The notes: generated from the letters alone by a model not told the origin. Numbered from the stretch's first letter, positions 27,616-36,431 are shown. The stretch is 64,000 nt of DNA from PALSA-693 sp963780345 (GCA_963780345.1 CAWABU010000009.1:1-64000); one strand, 5' to 3'. Program-made: numbers and translations.

Positions 27616-27773
27616 ACCGCAGACTCTGCCGGGCGAGGTTCCAGCCCGCCGCCTGATGGGCCGGCGGTGTTCGCCCACCCTCAGGTCAAGGCTGGAGTCC
27701 GGGCCCGGCCTCCCTCCGGCCCCGTGGGGGATGCACGCTGAGCGGGGGCGGTCCGGATAGCGCCGGGCGGAAC

Positions 27774-28280
27774 TCAGTAGCCAAAGTCGAGACCGTGGAG
27801 GTTGACACCCTCCAGCCAAACGTGCCTCCGGGCCTTCAGGTCCATGGTCAGGTCGACGTGGCCACCCAGAGTCCGGAACCCGGCCTGGTAGAACTGCTCA
27901 ATGGCCGCCACGTTGCGAGCAACCGGCCGAATGGACAAGTACTCATAGCCCCGCCGGTTGGCCTCAGTCACCACGTGATCGATCAGAACCCGCCCGATGC
28001 CGCGGTCACGCCAATCCTCGCTCACCACCACCGGCTCGATCTCGCCGCTAACCCCGTGGTCGAACAGGCCGGTGAGCCCCACGACCTCACCGAGCAACTC
28101 GGCCACCCAGGACTCCGCCCGGATCGGCGTCGCGAGATAGTCATCGAAGCCTTCCCCGGGATCGTTGCCGCCAATTGACGGGTCGCCGTAGATACGTCGA
28201 TGGTGTTCGGTCAACTCGATCCAGAGCTGCCGGCAGGCGCCGTAGTCGCTACTTCTGTAATCGCGAACCATGACGTTCAT
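27774..28280 (-). CDS. GNAT family N-acetyltransferase
   Basis: A 168-residue acetyl-CoA-dependent transferase. The frame reaches 28373 but would overlap the upstream GH25 gene; ATG 28280 (MNVMVRDYRSSDYGACR) or ATG 28271 is more likely. The acetyl-CoA pyrophosphate loop RDRGIGRVLIDHVV (R-x-x-G-x-G) sits near residue 100, followed by NVAAIEQFYQAGFR, the usual motif B. The acceptor is unknown. It lies 52 bp downstream of the GH25 muramidase on the same strand and may be co-transcribed. Confidence 0.8.
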   Translation of the reverse strand: MNVMVRDYRSSDYGACRQLWIELTEHHRRIYGDPSIGGNDPGEGFDDYLATPIRAESWVAELLGEVVGLTGLFDHGVSGEIEPVVVSEDWRDRGIGRVLIDHVVTEANRRGYEYLSIRPVARNVAAIEQFYQAGFRTLGGHVDLTMDLKARRHVWLEGVNLHGLDFGY

Positions 28281-28332
28281 AGCGATAGTTTGGTAGGGAG
28301 GAGGGGTCGGGTCGAACCGGCCGCAATCTCGG

Positions 28333-29655
28333 TCAGTGCGCAGCAGATCGGGAGGCCCAGGTCGCCCTCCCACTGTTGGTATAGACGACGAAGTTGTGGT
28401 CGGTCTGGATCACGGCAAATGAAGGTCCTCGACCCCACGTTCCCGTGTTCCAGATCGGTGTCGATCCTTTGTACATCACCAGGTTACCATCACCCTGCAT
28501 GACCACGGTTGCTCCGGGATGGCCCGCGGTACCCGAAGCCCAGACTGCGATAGGGCCAAAGGCGTACTCCACCAGGTTGCCGTCGCCCTGCAGAACCACG
28601 GCGTACCGTCCGTTTGCGGCCAGGATGGCTTGACCGGGGGACAGGCGTTGCCCGGTCAGCAGGCGGTCGGAGCCGGTATAGCTGGCTCCGACAGGATGCC
28701 CTGAGGCAAACTCGACCAGCTGCTTATACGTGCCGTTGAACCTATCCTGATCGCCGGGAAATATACCGTGGTCAGCGAACTGCCAAATATTGTAGGAAGT
28801 CCACGAGGCTGGGAGGGGATATGGACTACTGCCAAAATTGGCGATGACTAACCCGTCAATGAAGCCGGTCGCATTTCCCGTGCAAGTCTTCCACCAATCG
28901 GTGGTCGTATAGATGGCTGGACGTTGTCTCGTCAGGTGCAAATACTCCGCCACGAATGATTGGATCCAGGCCACCATTTGAGCATGGGTAAGCCCATAAC
29001 ACTCAGCACCGTAAGGGTTGTATTCTATGTCAAGCATGCCTGGCAGAGTGTGGCCATCCGAGCTCCACCCACCGCCATGAGCAACGAAATAGTCCGCTTG
29101 CGCAGCACCGGACGAATTATTCGGTATGGCAAAATGGTAAGCCCCCCGTATCAAACCGGCGGCATAGCTCCCGTTATACTGCTGCGGGAAATAGGCGCTG
29201 TCGTAGTAGTAGGTGCCTTCTGTGGACTTGGCGTAGGCGAAGGTCGCGCCCCTCGAAGCCACCTGGCTCCAGTTGACGTTGCCCTGATAGGAGGAGACAT
29301 CGAGGCCCAACTCCGTCGTGGCACTGGTAGCAGCGCTGACAGCAGCACTGCTCTGCGCCGCCGCAGTCCTCCCGGTACTCGGTGTTTGGCTGCCCGTACT
29401 GAGTGATTGACTCCCGGCGCCGGCGTGATCAGCCTCTGGATGAGTCAACACCTCCGGCGTACCCGGATGGGGCTCGGCCAGGTGGGCCGCGAGTTGGGCG
29501 TCGGCACTCCGGGCCTGGCTATCGATGGGAGCCGGCAGCGGTGTAGACGGAGTGACGCCGGCCGCGCTGGCCAGATTGGTAGCAGGCCATCCCGGCACTG
29601 ACGAAACCGCAGCGAACACCGCGAGACTCGTTTTCGCGACAGTTGAACGAAACAT
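28333..29655 (-). CDS. Secreted GH25 muramidase with bulb-type lectin domain
   Basis: A 440-residue exported peptidoglycan hydrolase. Signal peptide at residues 1-32; Ala/Ser/Thr-rich linker to about 113; GH25 lysozyme domain at about 115-315; C-terminal bulb-type (mannose-binding-like) lectin domain at about 330-440. The GH25 active-site signatures are GLDVSSYQG, AYAKSTEGTYY and MLDIEYN, which supply the Asp/Glu pair. The lectin part has QGDGNLVEY, QGDGNLVMY and a weaker third copy, matching the QxDxNxVxY sugar-binding pattern. A strong AAGGAG precedes the ATG by ten bases. Role: wall remodelling or attack on competitors, with the lectin targeting glycans. Codon use here is a little more AT-rich than in neighbouring genes, hinting at transfer. 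Confidence 0.9.
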   Translation of the reverse strand: MFRSTVAKTSLAVFAAVSSVPGWPATNLASAAGVTPSTPLPAPIDSQARSADAQLAAHLAEPHPGTPEVLTHPEADHAGAGSQSLSTGSQTPSTGRTAAAQSSAAVSAATSATTELGLDVSSYQGNVNWSQVASRGATFAYAKSTEGTYYYDSAYFPQQYNGSYAAGLIRGAYHFAIPNNSSGAAQADYFVAHGGGWSSDGHTLPGMLDIEYNPYGAECYGLTHAQMVAWIQSFVAEYLHLTRQRPAIYTTTDWWKTCTGNATGFIDGLVIANFGSSPYPLPASWTSYNIWQFADHGIFPGDQDRFNGTYKQLVEFASGHPVGASYTGSDRLLTGQRLSPGQAILAANGRYAVVLQGDGNLVEYAFGPIAVWASGTAGHPGATVVMQGDGNLVMYKGSTPIWNTGTWGRGPSFAVIQTDHNFVVYTNSGRATWASRSAAH

Positions 29656-30040
29656 TCCTCACCAGCTCCTTGCGTGGACCGGAGGGCGGCAACCGAGAGA
29701 CCCCAGTTCCGGACCAACGTCACGTCGGTCGGTCTTCGCTGGTGGCCTCGCCCGGACAGAGACCAGTCTCTTCGAACCACGGCGAGGTGGGCCAAACCAG
29801 CCCAGGCCCGTACGGTGACCCACCTCTCGACATCGATGACGAATCTATACGGCGCCGAAGCCCCATTTCGAGCCCTTCGCGGTATTTGTTTGGTGGCAGG
29901 TACCTACCTGCATACGGTGAACGGGACCGATAGGGCGAAGTCATGGCTCGCTTCGACTGCGGAACGGGCACTCGGGGCGAGAGCACCGGGACGCTGACGT
30001 CCGCTTGCCTTACTGGCTAAAGGCAGCGAGACTGGGAGCC
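29656..30040 (-). promoter_or_regulatory. Upstream region/leader of the GH25 gene
   Basis: A 385-bp divergent gap. On the minus strand, about 29750-29790, CCTCGCC and GGCGAGG pair around an inner GAGAC/GTCTC hairpin, giving a nested stem some 100 nt upstream of the muramidase start. Wall-hydrolase genes of actinobacteria often carry c-di-AMP (ydaO-type) riboswitches, but I could not match that consensus. The element is only a structured-leader candidate. Confidence 0.25.
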
Positions 30041-30595
30041 ATGGGCCGAACCTACGACCGCCTGGACCGCCGGCTCCGCGAGTGGATGGAACGCCAACCG
30101 GTCTTCTTCGTCGCTACCGCGCCGCTGAGTGGTGCCGGCCATCTCAACTGCTCACCAAAGGGCAACCGTGAGGAGTTGGTGAGCCTGGACGAACAGCGTC
30201 TGGCCTACCTGGATCAGACCGGTAGCGGCGTGGAAACCATCGCCCATCTTCGGGAGAACGGGCGCATCGTATTGATGTTTTGTGCCTTCGAGGGACCACC
30301 TCGGATCGTCCGCGTCCACGGTACGGGCCAGGTGGTTGCTGCGGGAGATGACGACTTCGAGGCGCTGGCAGAGCGCTTTCCCGGCGCGGGCGGGGTCGGG
30401 GTGCGATCCATCATCGTCGTCAATGCGGAGCGAATCTCTGACTCATGCGGATACGCCGTGCCGCTCATGAGCTTTGAGTCCCATCGTCCGACGTTGGACG
30501 AGTGGGCCGAACGAAGGGGACGCGAGGGCGTTGAGGCCTACCGGGAGGAGAAGAACCGGAAGAGCATTGACGACCTGCCGGGGATCGTTCACTAG
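30041..30595 (+). CDS. Pyridoxamine 5'-phosphate oxidase-family protein
   Basis: A 184-residue FMN-binding split-barrel protein. ATG 30041 (MGRTYDRLDRRLREWMERQP) has GGGAG upstream and is preferred over a frame start at 30005. Family features are VFFVATAPLSGAGHLNCSPKG in the N-terminal barrel, and IVLMFCAFEGPPRIVRVHG. The C-terminus ends with NRKSIDDLPGIV, seen in a subgroup of uncharacterised actinobacterial and proteobacterial homologues. Its reaction is unknown; relatives reduce or oxidise small substrates with FMN or F420. Its TAG stop is the first three bases of a dispersed TAGTGGGC repeat. Confidence 0.8.
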   Translation: MGRTYDRLDRRLREWMERQPVFFVATAPLSGAGHLNCSPKGNREELVSLDEQRLAYLDQTGSGVETIAHLRENGRIVLMFCAFEGPPRIVRVHGTGQVVAAGDDDFEALAERFPGAGGVGVRSIIVVNAERISDSCGYAVPLMSFESHRPTLDEWAERRGREGVEAYREEKNRKSIDDLPGIVH

Positions 30596-30621
30596 TGGGC
30601 TGCCTGCGAACTCGACGCCGG
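30593..30621 (+). repeat. TAGTGGGC element, left-end fragment
   Basis: Begins with TAGTGGGCTGCCTGCGAACT and continues CGACGCCGG, identical over 29 bases to the left ends at 37482 and 60926. Only this end is present. The TAG is the stop codon of the split-barrel gene. Confidence 0.8.
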
Positions 30622-30740
30622 GACCGTGCCGCGGTCCGCCCTGGCTGCTTTTGGACATGGGCTGCGCCGAGGTCCGGCCGAGGCCTCACCCTCGAGGATC
30701 TTTGGGCGCCAGATCTCCAATGTAGATGGGATCTGAAGAG

Positions 30741-31160
30741 TTAAGCAGTAGGGCTGCGCCCTGGGCGCTCCCGGGCCCGCTCGCTGGCGCTACGAGGCAG
30801 CATTTCGAGGCGGTGTCCATCTGGGTCGGAGATGAACACTGAGTTCCGTGGGGTGCGCGCTGACGCATCAATGCCCGCCTCGGACAGGCGGGCCACGAGC
30901 TCGTCGACGTCCGCGGCGGCGACATTCAGCGCCATGTGGTTCATCTCCTGACCGCCGTGGACGTCCCCGGGGACCTGGAAGAGATCGAGACCCTGCTCGC
31001 CGCAGCGGAGGAAACTCGCCTTCATGCGGGGTGGACCACCGGACAGATTGCGGTCCTCGAAGCCCAGCACATCCATGTAGAACTCCCTGGATCGGTCCAG
31101 GTCGGTGACGTGCAGAACCACATGATTGATGCCGGTCACCTGAAGCTTCGAAGCTGCCAT
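30741..31160 (-). CDS. VOC-family (glyoxalase/dioxygenase) protein
   Basis: A 139-residue vicinal-oxygen-chelate protein with two paired beta-alpha-beta-beta-beta modules. INHVVLHVTDLDRSREFY opens the first module with a metal-ligand His, NHMALNVAAADVDELVARL the second, and FISDPDGHRLEML supplies the C-terminal Glu. Metal ligands therefore appear to be intact. ATG 31160 is the likely start; AGAGAGGGG lies upstream and a GTG at 31166 is an alternative. Activity (lyase, dioxygenase or resistance-type transferase) cannot be told. Confidence 0.8.
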   Translation of the reverse strand: MAASKLQVTGINHVVLHVTDLDRSREFYMDVLGFEDRNLSGGPPRMKASFLRCGEQGLDLFQVPGDVHGGQEMNHMALNVAAADVDELVARLSEAGIDASARTPRNSVFISDPDGHRLEMLPRSASERARERPGRSPTA

Positions 31161-31457
31161 CAGCACCCCTCTCTGGCTGTGGCTCGATACGGCGCCGATC
31201 CTAGGCCGGGAGCTGCGCCCATAGACGCCTCCAGGGGGTCACCTCCCGCGAGTAATCAAACCGATATCCCAGCGCCGCGTCCCGACCCTGGCTGCCATTC
31301 GGGCGCGGGCGCCCGCACCCTGCGTGCGTGTGAGCGATACCCTGCATTAGGGCCGGCCCAGGGCAATTTTTTGGACGGCGGTCCCGCCCAAAGTCACGAC
31401 GCCCGCCCAGGTTGGCCAAGACCCCGGCCGATCTCTCGGTGCCCCCGGTGCAAGGCT

Positions 31458-32957
31458 TCAACCAGGATGGTCTTCCCAGACACGGCGCTCCTCCTCTAGC
31501 GGCGCATCCTCAGGACGGCTCCTGGAGCCCCAGACCATGGTCGTTCGGGAGCGCGCCTCGTAGCGGGGCCACTCCGGCCCGGGCCGTCCGGTTCGGGCGA
31601 ATGCCAACCAGGTATCCTGCATCTGCCGGGCCAGGGCTTTCGCCTCGGGCCCCGATCCGGCGAAGCGGTCCTGGCCGGGCTGACCGAGAGCGTCGAACAC
31701 AAATGGGATTTCGACGGCGTGGGCTGCTCCCAACGCGCCGCGCAGGGCCGGCGACTCCCACTCGAACAGGTACATGTAGGTGTCCGGCTGATGTCGGGCG
31801 TGGTCCTGGGCGGCGCGTACGGACCCGATCCGGAATACCCGATCGCTCTCGATCGCGGACCACAGGTCACGGGGCCCGGTCGACCGGTCGTGCGCAGCCC
31901 TGATGGCCCGATAGGCGTCGATCACCTCGGCTGCAGCCATGGGCACCCCGTCGGCCCTGAACGCCGACTCCATCCGGCGCCGCACGACGTCCTCATCGGG
32001 ATCTCGGCCCGCCGGGTCCCCGGCGATAAACAGTTTCCACTCGTCGCGATTGGTTCCGATTATCAGGGGAACGCCGGCCGACGCGCCGTCGGCCAGCGCC
32101 TCATCGGGCGGCCGGGGCAGGCTGGCGCCGTCGACGACGGGAGCCAGCCGGAGGCCGGCGCCGCCGGGCCCGGACATCAAGGCGCCCTGGGCCTCGATGA
32201 GGCGGTCCACGGGCAGTCGACGCAGGTCCGCCGGACGGGCCACGCCCACCTCGGCCAGCAGCTTGGCGGTAGTCGCCTCCGCCCGGGCCAGGTCCAGCGC
32301 CCGAGGTGGCCCGCTCTGGCAGATGGCCCGGTGCAACAGGCCCTCGGCTGCGGGCAGCGCCAGCAAGTCGGCGACGCTCATGGAGCCGGCCGACTCCCCG
32401 AACACCGTGACGGTTGCCGGATCCCCACCGAAGGCCTCGATGTTGTCCTGCACCCACTGCAGGGCCGCAACCTGATCCTGCAGCCCCCAGTTGCCCGCCG
32501 CCCCGGATTCCTCGTCGGCCAGATCCGGATGGGCGAGGAAGCCCAGGATGCCGAGCCGGTAGTTGATGGTCACGACGACGACGTCGCCCCGGGCCGCGAG
32601 GCGCCCACCCGAGTACAACGCCATCGCACCTGACCCCCCGGTGAACCCGCCGCCGTGCACCCAGACCATCACCGGCCGGGGACCGGCGCCGACGCCGGGG
32701 GTCCACACGTTGAGGGCCAGGCAGTCCTCCGCGGTGTCACCCGTGAGCTCGCCCGCGAGCGGCGACGCCGGCGGGACCTGGGGCGCCCAGGGCCCGAAGT
32801 CGGTGGCGGCCCGGACTCCGGTCCACGGCTCCGGCGGTCGGGGCGGGCGCAAGCGGAGATCGCCCGTCGGCGGGGCGGCGAATGGAATCCCGCGGAAGAC
32901 GTGCACGCCGCCTTCCTGGGTGCCCTCGACGCGACCCGACGCGGTCTCCACGATCAT
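31458..32957 (-). CDS. Type-B carboxylesterase
   Basis: A 499-residue alpha/beta-hydrolase of the carboxylesterase/lipase B family. Signatures in order: VFRGIPFAAPPTGDLRLRPP; EDCLALNVWTP; oxyanion-hole VWVHGGGFTGGSG; nucleophile elbow TVFGESAGSMSV (Ser near residue 190); GTNRDEWKLF; and GAAHAVEIPFVF, which bears the catalytic His. No signal peptide, so it is intracellular. GAGGGGAGGAG precedes the ATG. It would hydrolyse short-chain esters, lactones or carbamates; the natural substrate is unknown. The 31161-31457 gap downstream shows nothing recognisable. Confidence 0.9.
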   Translation of the reverse strand: MIVETASGRVEGTQEGGVHVFRGIPFAAPPTGDLRLRPPRPPEPWTGVRAATDFGPWAPQVPPASPLAGELTGDTAEDCLALNVWTPGVGAGPRPVMVWVHGGGFTGGSGAMALYSGGRLAARGDVVVVTINYRLGILGFLAHPDLADEESGAAGNWGLQDQVAALQWVQDNIEAFGGDPATVTVFGESAGSMSVADLLALPAAEGLLHRAICQSGPPRALDLARAEATTAKLLAEVGVARPADLRRLPVDRLIEAQGALMSGPGGAGLRLAPVVDGASLPRPPDEALADGASAGVPLIIGTNRDEWKLFIAGDPAGRDPDEDVVRRRMESAFRADGVPMAAAEVIDAYRAIRAAHDRSTGPRDLWSAIESDRVFRIGSVRAAQDHARHQPDTYMYLFEWESPALRGALGAAHAVEIPFVFDALGQPGQDRFAGSGPEAKALARQMQDTWLAFARTGRPGPEWPRYEARSRTTMVWGSRSRPEDAPLEEERRVWEDHPG

Positions 32958-33171
32958 GGCGCTCCTCCCCTCTCGCCAGTGGCGGGTACCCGCCCAGCCG
33001 GAATCGGGACCGGACGGCGAACACGGATGCTAGTCAGAGCCCCGGTCGCCATCCGGCGCGAACCGGCTGACCTCGGCTGAAGGCCGGGCCGGGCGCCGCC
33101 GGGCTCCGGTGGACGGCGCCTCTGGGCCGGTAGGGTACGCCGGAATGTCTGTTGCCGCTTGAGGGAGCCCC

Positions 33172-33972
33172 GTGAACGTGAGCGTCCGGATTTCCGCCAT
33201 CGAGGCATACGAGCAGGCCCTGGCCCGCGCCGACGACAGCTCCGCAGCCGACGTCGCCCGGCTGCTGACCGCTGACGTGATCGCTCTGACCAACTTCGGG
33301 CGGGCCGACGGCGTCGAGGCGGCCAGCACCATCCTGACGGGATCCCGTCTGGCCGGGATCGCCTCCGGAGCTCGATGGTCGGAACCCAACCTGGACGGCG
33401 ACCGCATCGTCGTCACCGCTTCCCAGCCGCCGGGCGCGCCAATCGGCGGCCTCGAGTTCACGTTTTGGTTTACCGGCGACAGGATGTCGCGGGTCGAGCA
33501 GCGGTTCCTGCCCGCCGGGCCACAGGAGCCCTCCGAACTTCGCCTCACCGATGACATCAAGAAGGCGGTCAACGGGGCGCTCGACAACCAGACGCCAATG
33601 CTCATTGCCTACCGCGACGACGCCGACCGCATCCATCTGTCGTTCCGGGGCACGGTGCAGACCTACGGCGACGAGCAGCTGGCGCTGTGGGCCCGGGACC
33701 CGCAGGCCGGCCTGCCACGCCACATCACCACTCACTCCGAGGTCACCCTCTTCTACCATGACCCCGCCAGCCGAACCTCGTACAGCTTCCAGGGTCGGGC
33801 GCACGTCGAGTCCGACCCCGAGGCCCGCGACAGGATCTTCGACAACTCCAATCCGCGGGAGCAGTACATGGACTACCACCGTCGCGGCGTCGCCATCGTC
33901 GTCGACCTGGACCGCATCGAAGGCCGCGGCCCGGCGGGGCGGGTGCTGATGGCGCGCCACCCCGCGGCGTAG
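33172..33972 (+). CDS. SnoaL-like/split-barrel flavoprotein fusion
   Basis: A 266-residue two-domain protein. Residues about 1-115 look like a SnoaL/NTF2-type pocket domain (SAIEAYEQALARAD, then ADVIALTNFGRADGVEAAS, then EFTFWFTGDRMSRVEQRFLP). Residues about 120-255 look like a pyridoxamine-phosphate-oxidase-like split barrel (DIKKAVNGALDNQTPMLIAY, then HLSFRGTVQTYGDEQLALWA, then REQYMDYHRRGVAIVVDL). The GTG start follows GAGGGAG. It is five bases upstream of def on the same strand. No substrate can be assigned; the N-terminal domain may shape or regulate the FMN/F420 pocket. Confidence 0.7.
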   Translation: MNVSVRISAIEAYEQALARADDSSAADVARLLTADVIALTNFGRADGVEAASTILTGSRLAGIASGARWSEPNLDGDRIVVTASQPPGAPIGGLEFTFWFTGDRMSRVEQRFLPAGPQEPSELRLTDDIKKAVNGALDNQTPMLIAYRDDADRIHLSFRGTVQTYGDEQLALWARDPQAGLPRHITTHSEVTLFYHDPASRTSYSFQGRAHVESDPEARDRIFDNSNPREQYMDYHRRGVAIVVDLDRIEGRGPAGRVLMARHPAA

Positions 33973-33977
33973 CGGGC

Positions 33978-34604
33978 GTGGACCCGACCGAGCCCGGTTC
34001 CGCCGACCCGTTGCCGATCGTCGAGTGCGGCGACCCGGTGCTGCGCCGGATGGCCGCTCGGATCGAGCCGTCCGATGTTCGGACCGAAGAGCTCCAGCGG
34101 TTGATGGTGTCGATGCGGGCCACGATGGAGACGGCACCGGGCGTCGGCCTGGCGGCCCCGCAGGTGGGGGTCTCCATCCAGCTGGCGGTGGCGCAGGACA
34201 GCCCTGACCGCTGGGGCGCCCTGGCGGAGGCCGATCGGGCCGCCCGCCAGCGGACCGAGCTCCCGTTTCTGGTCCTCGTCAATCCCGTCCTGCATCCGGT
34301 TGACGACGAGGACCGGGTCAGCTTCTACGAAGGCTGCCTGAGCGTCCCCGGGCTCACCGGTGTGGTGTCACGCTTCCGGGAGGTGCGGGTCCAGGCGCTG
34401 GACCATCGGGGGGAGCCGTTCGAGCGGGTGTTCTCAGGGTGGGCGGCCCGGATCCTGCAGCACGAGGTGGATCATCTCGCCGGGCGCCTGTACCTCGACC
34501 GGGTCGAGCCGCGGTCGCTGTCGACGGTCGACAATTACTCGCGGCACTGGGCGGGCCGACCGCCGGAAGTGGCCGCCGCCGCCCTGGGCTTCTCGCTGCC
34601 CTAG
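33978..34604 (+). CDS. def: Peptide deformylase
   Basis: A 208-residue metalloenzyme that removes the formyl group from the initiator methionine of nascent proteins. All three family motifs are present: I GVGLAAPQVG, II EGCLSVPG (metal Cys) and III QHEVDHLAG (two metal His and the catalytic Glu). The GTG start is five bases after the preceding gene, so the two are likely co-transcribed. Length is typical. Its TAG stop at 34602 is the first triplet of a palindromic intergenic element. A methionine aminopeptidase gene, the next enzyme in N-terminal processing, is at 57108. Confidence 0.95.
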   Translation: MDPTEPGSADPLPIVECGDPVLRRMAARIEPSDVRTEELQRLMVSMRATMETAPGVGLAAPQVGVSIQLAVAQDSPDRWGALAEADRAARQRTELPFLVLVNPVLHPVDDEDRVSFYEGCLSVPGLTGVVSRFREVRVQALDHRGEPFERVFSGWAARILQHEVDHLAGRLYLDRVEPRSLSTVDNYSRHWAGRPPEVAAAALGFSLP

Positions 34605-34709
34605 CGGGGCGGGTCAGAAACCCGCCGCCGGCCACTCGCTGGTCCAAAGCCCGACGCCGGGCCGATCAGGTGCCGAGTCTCTGGCGTCGAGGTCGGAGAG
34701 CCGGCGCTA
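34602..34709. repeat. Diverged palindromic intergenic element
   Basis: A 108-bp element with inverted, imperfect ends. The left starts TAGCGGGGCGGGTCAGAAAC and the right, read in reverse complement, starts TAGCGCCGGCTCTCCGACCT. It resembles the better-kept 109-bp copy at 60926-61034. Both terminal TAG triplets are stop codons: of def (34602-34604) on the plus strand and of the convergent luciferase-like gene (34707-34709) on the minus strand. Confidence 0.6.
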
Positions 34710-35552
34710 GGGGCGCCGGGCCAGGTCGCCCAGCAGGGCGCGGGTGCGAGCCCGGGAGGCGGCTCGATCGGCGCCGACCGGGTAAGGCGCGGCCCAAACG
34801 TCGGTCGCCCCGGCGGCCAGCAGGGCCTCGACCTGGCGGGTCACCGACTCCTCATCGCCGACGATGGCCGCCTCGGCCGGGCTGCTGATACCGCCATGAG
34901 CCAGTATGCGCTGGTAGTTGGGCAGCGTGCCGTAGATGGCGAACTGCTCGGCGGCCGCCACTCGGGCCTCCTCCTCGTCGTCGTGGACCGCCACCGGCAG
35001 GCCGGCCACGATCCGGGGCGATGGCCGGCCGGCGCGGGCGGCCGCGCCGGAGATGCGGGGTGCGACGTGCGACTCGACGGCGCGGGCGTTCGCCATCCAC
35101 AGGATGGTGCCCTGGGCCCACTCTCCGGCCACTCGCAACAAGCGCGGGCCGAGCGCAGCCAGCAGCACCGCAATCTCGCCCTTCAACTCGGCGTCCAGCG
35201 CCTTCACGTACGCCTCGGTGTTCCGGCCGACCTCGTCGTAGGACAGCCCGATCCCCTCGATCACCATCTGGTGGGAGGGGCCCACACCGAGGGTCACGGG
35301 CCGACCCACGGCGGCGGCGACGGACCGGATCCGGCTGGCCTGCAGGGTCGGATGGGCCTGGTAGGTCACCAGCACCGCCGTCCCCAGCTCGATGGTCTCG
35401 GTAGCCCGTCCGGCGAGTGCCATCTGCACCTGGGGATCACCGGCCACGGCACCGGGGTACCAGAGAGACGAGAAACCGGCCGCTTCCGCCTCGACCGCCT
35501 GCTCGATGGCCCGCTCGGCGGTGGCTCCACCTGCGCTCAGTCCTATCCTCAT
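34707..35552 (-). CDS. LLM-class (F420-type) oxidoreductase
   Basis: A 281-residue luciferase-like barrel starting MRIGLSAGGATAERAIEQAV, a pattern shared with F420-dependent enzymes of actinobacteria. Other family strands are GFSSLWYPGAVAGDPQVQMA, IELGTAVLVTYQAHP, TLGVGPSHQMVIEGIGLSYD and ATDVWAAPYPVG. It stands alone on the minus strand, convergent with def. Substrate unknown; F420 rather than FMN is inferred only from family resemblance. Confidence 0.8.
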   Translation of the reverse strand: MRIGLSAGGATAERAIEQAVEAEAAGFSSLWYPGAVAGDPQVQMALAGRATETIELGTAVLVTYQAHPTLQASRIRSVAAAVGRPVTLGVGPSHQMVIEGIGLSYDEVGRNTEAYVKALDAELKGEIAVLLAALGPRLLRVAGEWAQGTILWMANARAVESHVAPRISGAAARAGRPSPRIVAGLPVAVHDDEEEARVAAAEQFAIYGTLPNYQRILAHGGISSPAEAAIVGDEESVTRQVEALLAAGATDVWAAPYPVGADRAASRARTRALLGDLARRP

Positions 35553-35733
35553 CGGGCCGATGGTAACCGTGCTCGGCCCCGCCGATCGGGGTCGCCCCTT
35601 GAGCGGCGCCGCCGAGGGCCTCCGGGCGGCCTCCTCGGGGCCCGGCGGCTATCCCGGCCGACAGCCGGGTGGGGACAAATCGCCTCCGCTCCGATCGGCA
35701 AAGCCCCGGAGCCCCGACGTTAGGCTGACCCCG

Positions 35734-36285
35734 GTGAAAGCCAGCCTGGTGCAACTGTCCGAGTACACCTGGGGGCGGACATGGGCCCGGCTCGACGGCC
35801 TGACCGATGCGGAGTACCGCTGGGAGCCGGTTGGAGACTGCTGGTCGATCAGACGGGGTGACGACGGCGTGTTCCATCCGGACTGGCTGGCAACCGCCGA
35901 TCCGCCGCCGTTTACCAACATGGCCTGGCGCCTGTGCCACTTGATCCGCTGTTACGGCGAGCAGCGGAACCGGGTGTGGTTGGGGGTTTCGACGGACGGC
36001 GCGCCCGTCCGCTTTGAGGTGACGGCCCCGGCCCCGGTCTCGGCAGCGGACGCCCTGACCAGCCTGGCGGCGGCGTACGCCGAGTGGACGACGGTGCTGG
36101 ATATGGTGAGCGAGGCGGCACTGGCGGAGAAGCTGGGGCCGGTCGCGGGACCCTTTGCGGACGCCAACCAGGCCGATTTCGTCCTGCACATGCTGGATGA
36201 ATTCATCCACCACGGGGCCGAGATCGCCCTGCTCCGCGATCTCTGGCGAGCAGGGGCCGGAGCCACCGCAACGTCACGACCGTGA
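35734..36285 (+). CDS. DinB-superfamily protein
   Basis: A 183-residue four-helix-bundle protein. The GTG at 35734 is chosen because the family-typical start (KASLVQLSEYTWGRTWARLD) follows it; the frame itself reaches back to 35392. Conserved elements are EYRWEPVGDCWSIR, MAWRLCHLIRCYGEQRNRVW and LHMLDEFIHHGAEIALLRD. His residues in the second and third elements are the usual metal-site positions. DinB-like proteins include thiol-dependent transferases such as bacillithiol- or mycothiol-dependent enzymes; this one's reaction is unknown. It converges on a WYL regulator, a frequent neighbour of DinB genes. Confidence 0.75.
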   Translation: MKASLVQLSEYTWGRTWARLDGLTDAEYRWEPVGDCWSIRRGDDGVFHPDWLATADPPPFTNMAWRLCHLIRCYGEQRNRVWLGVSTDGAPVRFEVTAPAPVSAADALTSLAAAYAEWTTVLDMVSEAALAEKLGPVAGPFADANQADFVLHMLDEFIHHGAEIALLRDLWRAGAGATATSRP

Positions 36286-36431
36286 GGATCTGACGCCCGG
36301 TCCCGACCGGCACGAGGCGGCCAACGCGGCCGCCATCCGTCGGCATCTACGTTTGGCGGAGCCGTCCCCGCAAGGCCGCGAAGCAGAGCAACATGCGGGT
36401 CGGTTTGCGGGAAACCTGGCAATTTCGGCGG

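Noticed and set aside
29656..30040. c-di-AMP (ydaO) riboswitch upstream of the muramidase
   Set aside because: No match to the conserved core; only a nested hairpin is seen.
30643..30740. Right end of the TAGTGGGC element near 30740
   Set aside because: GTAGGGCTGCGCC at about 30748 looks similar for a few bases but lacks the CGACGCCGG block.
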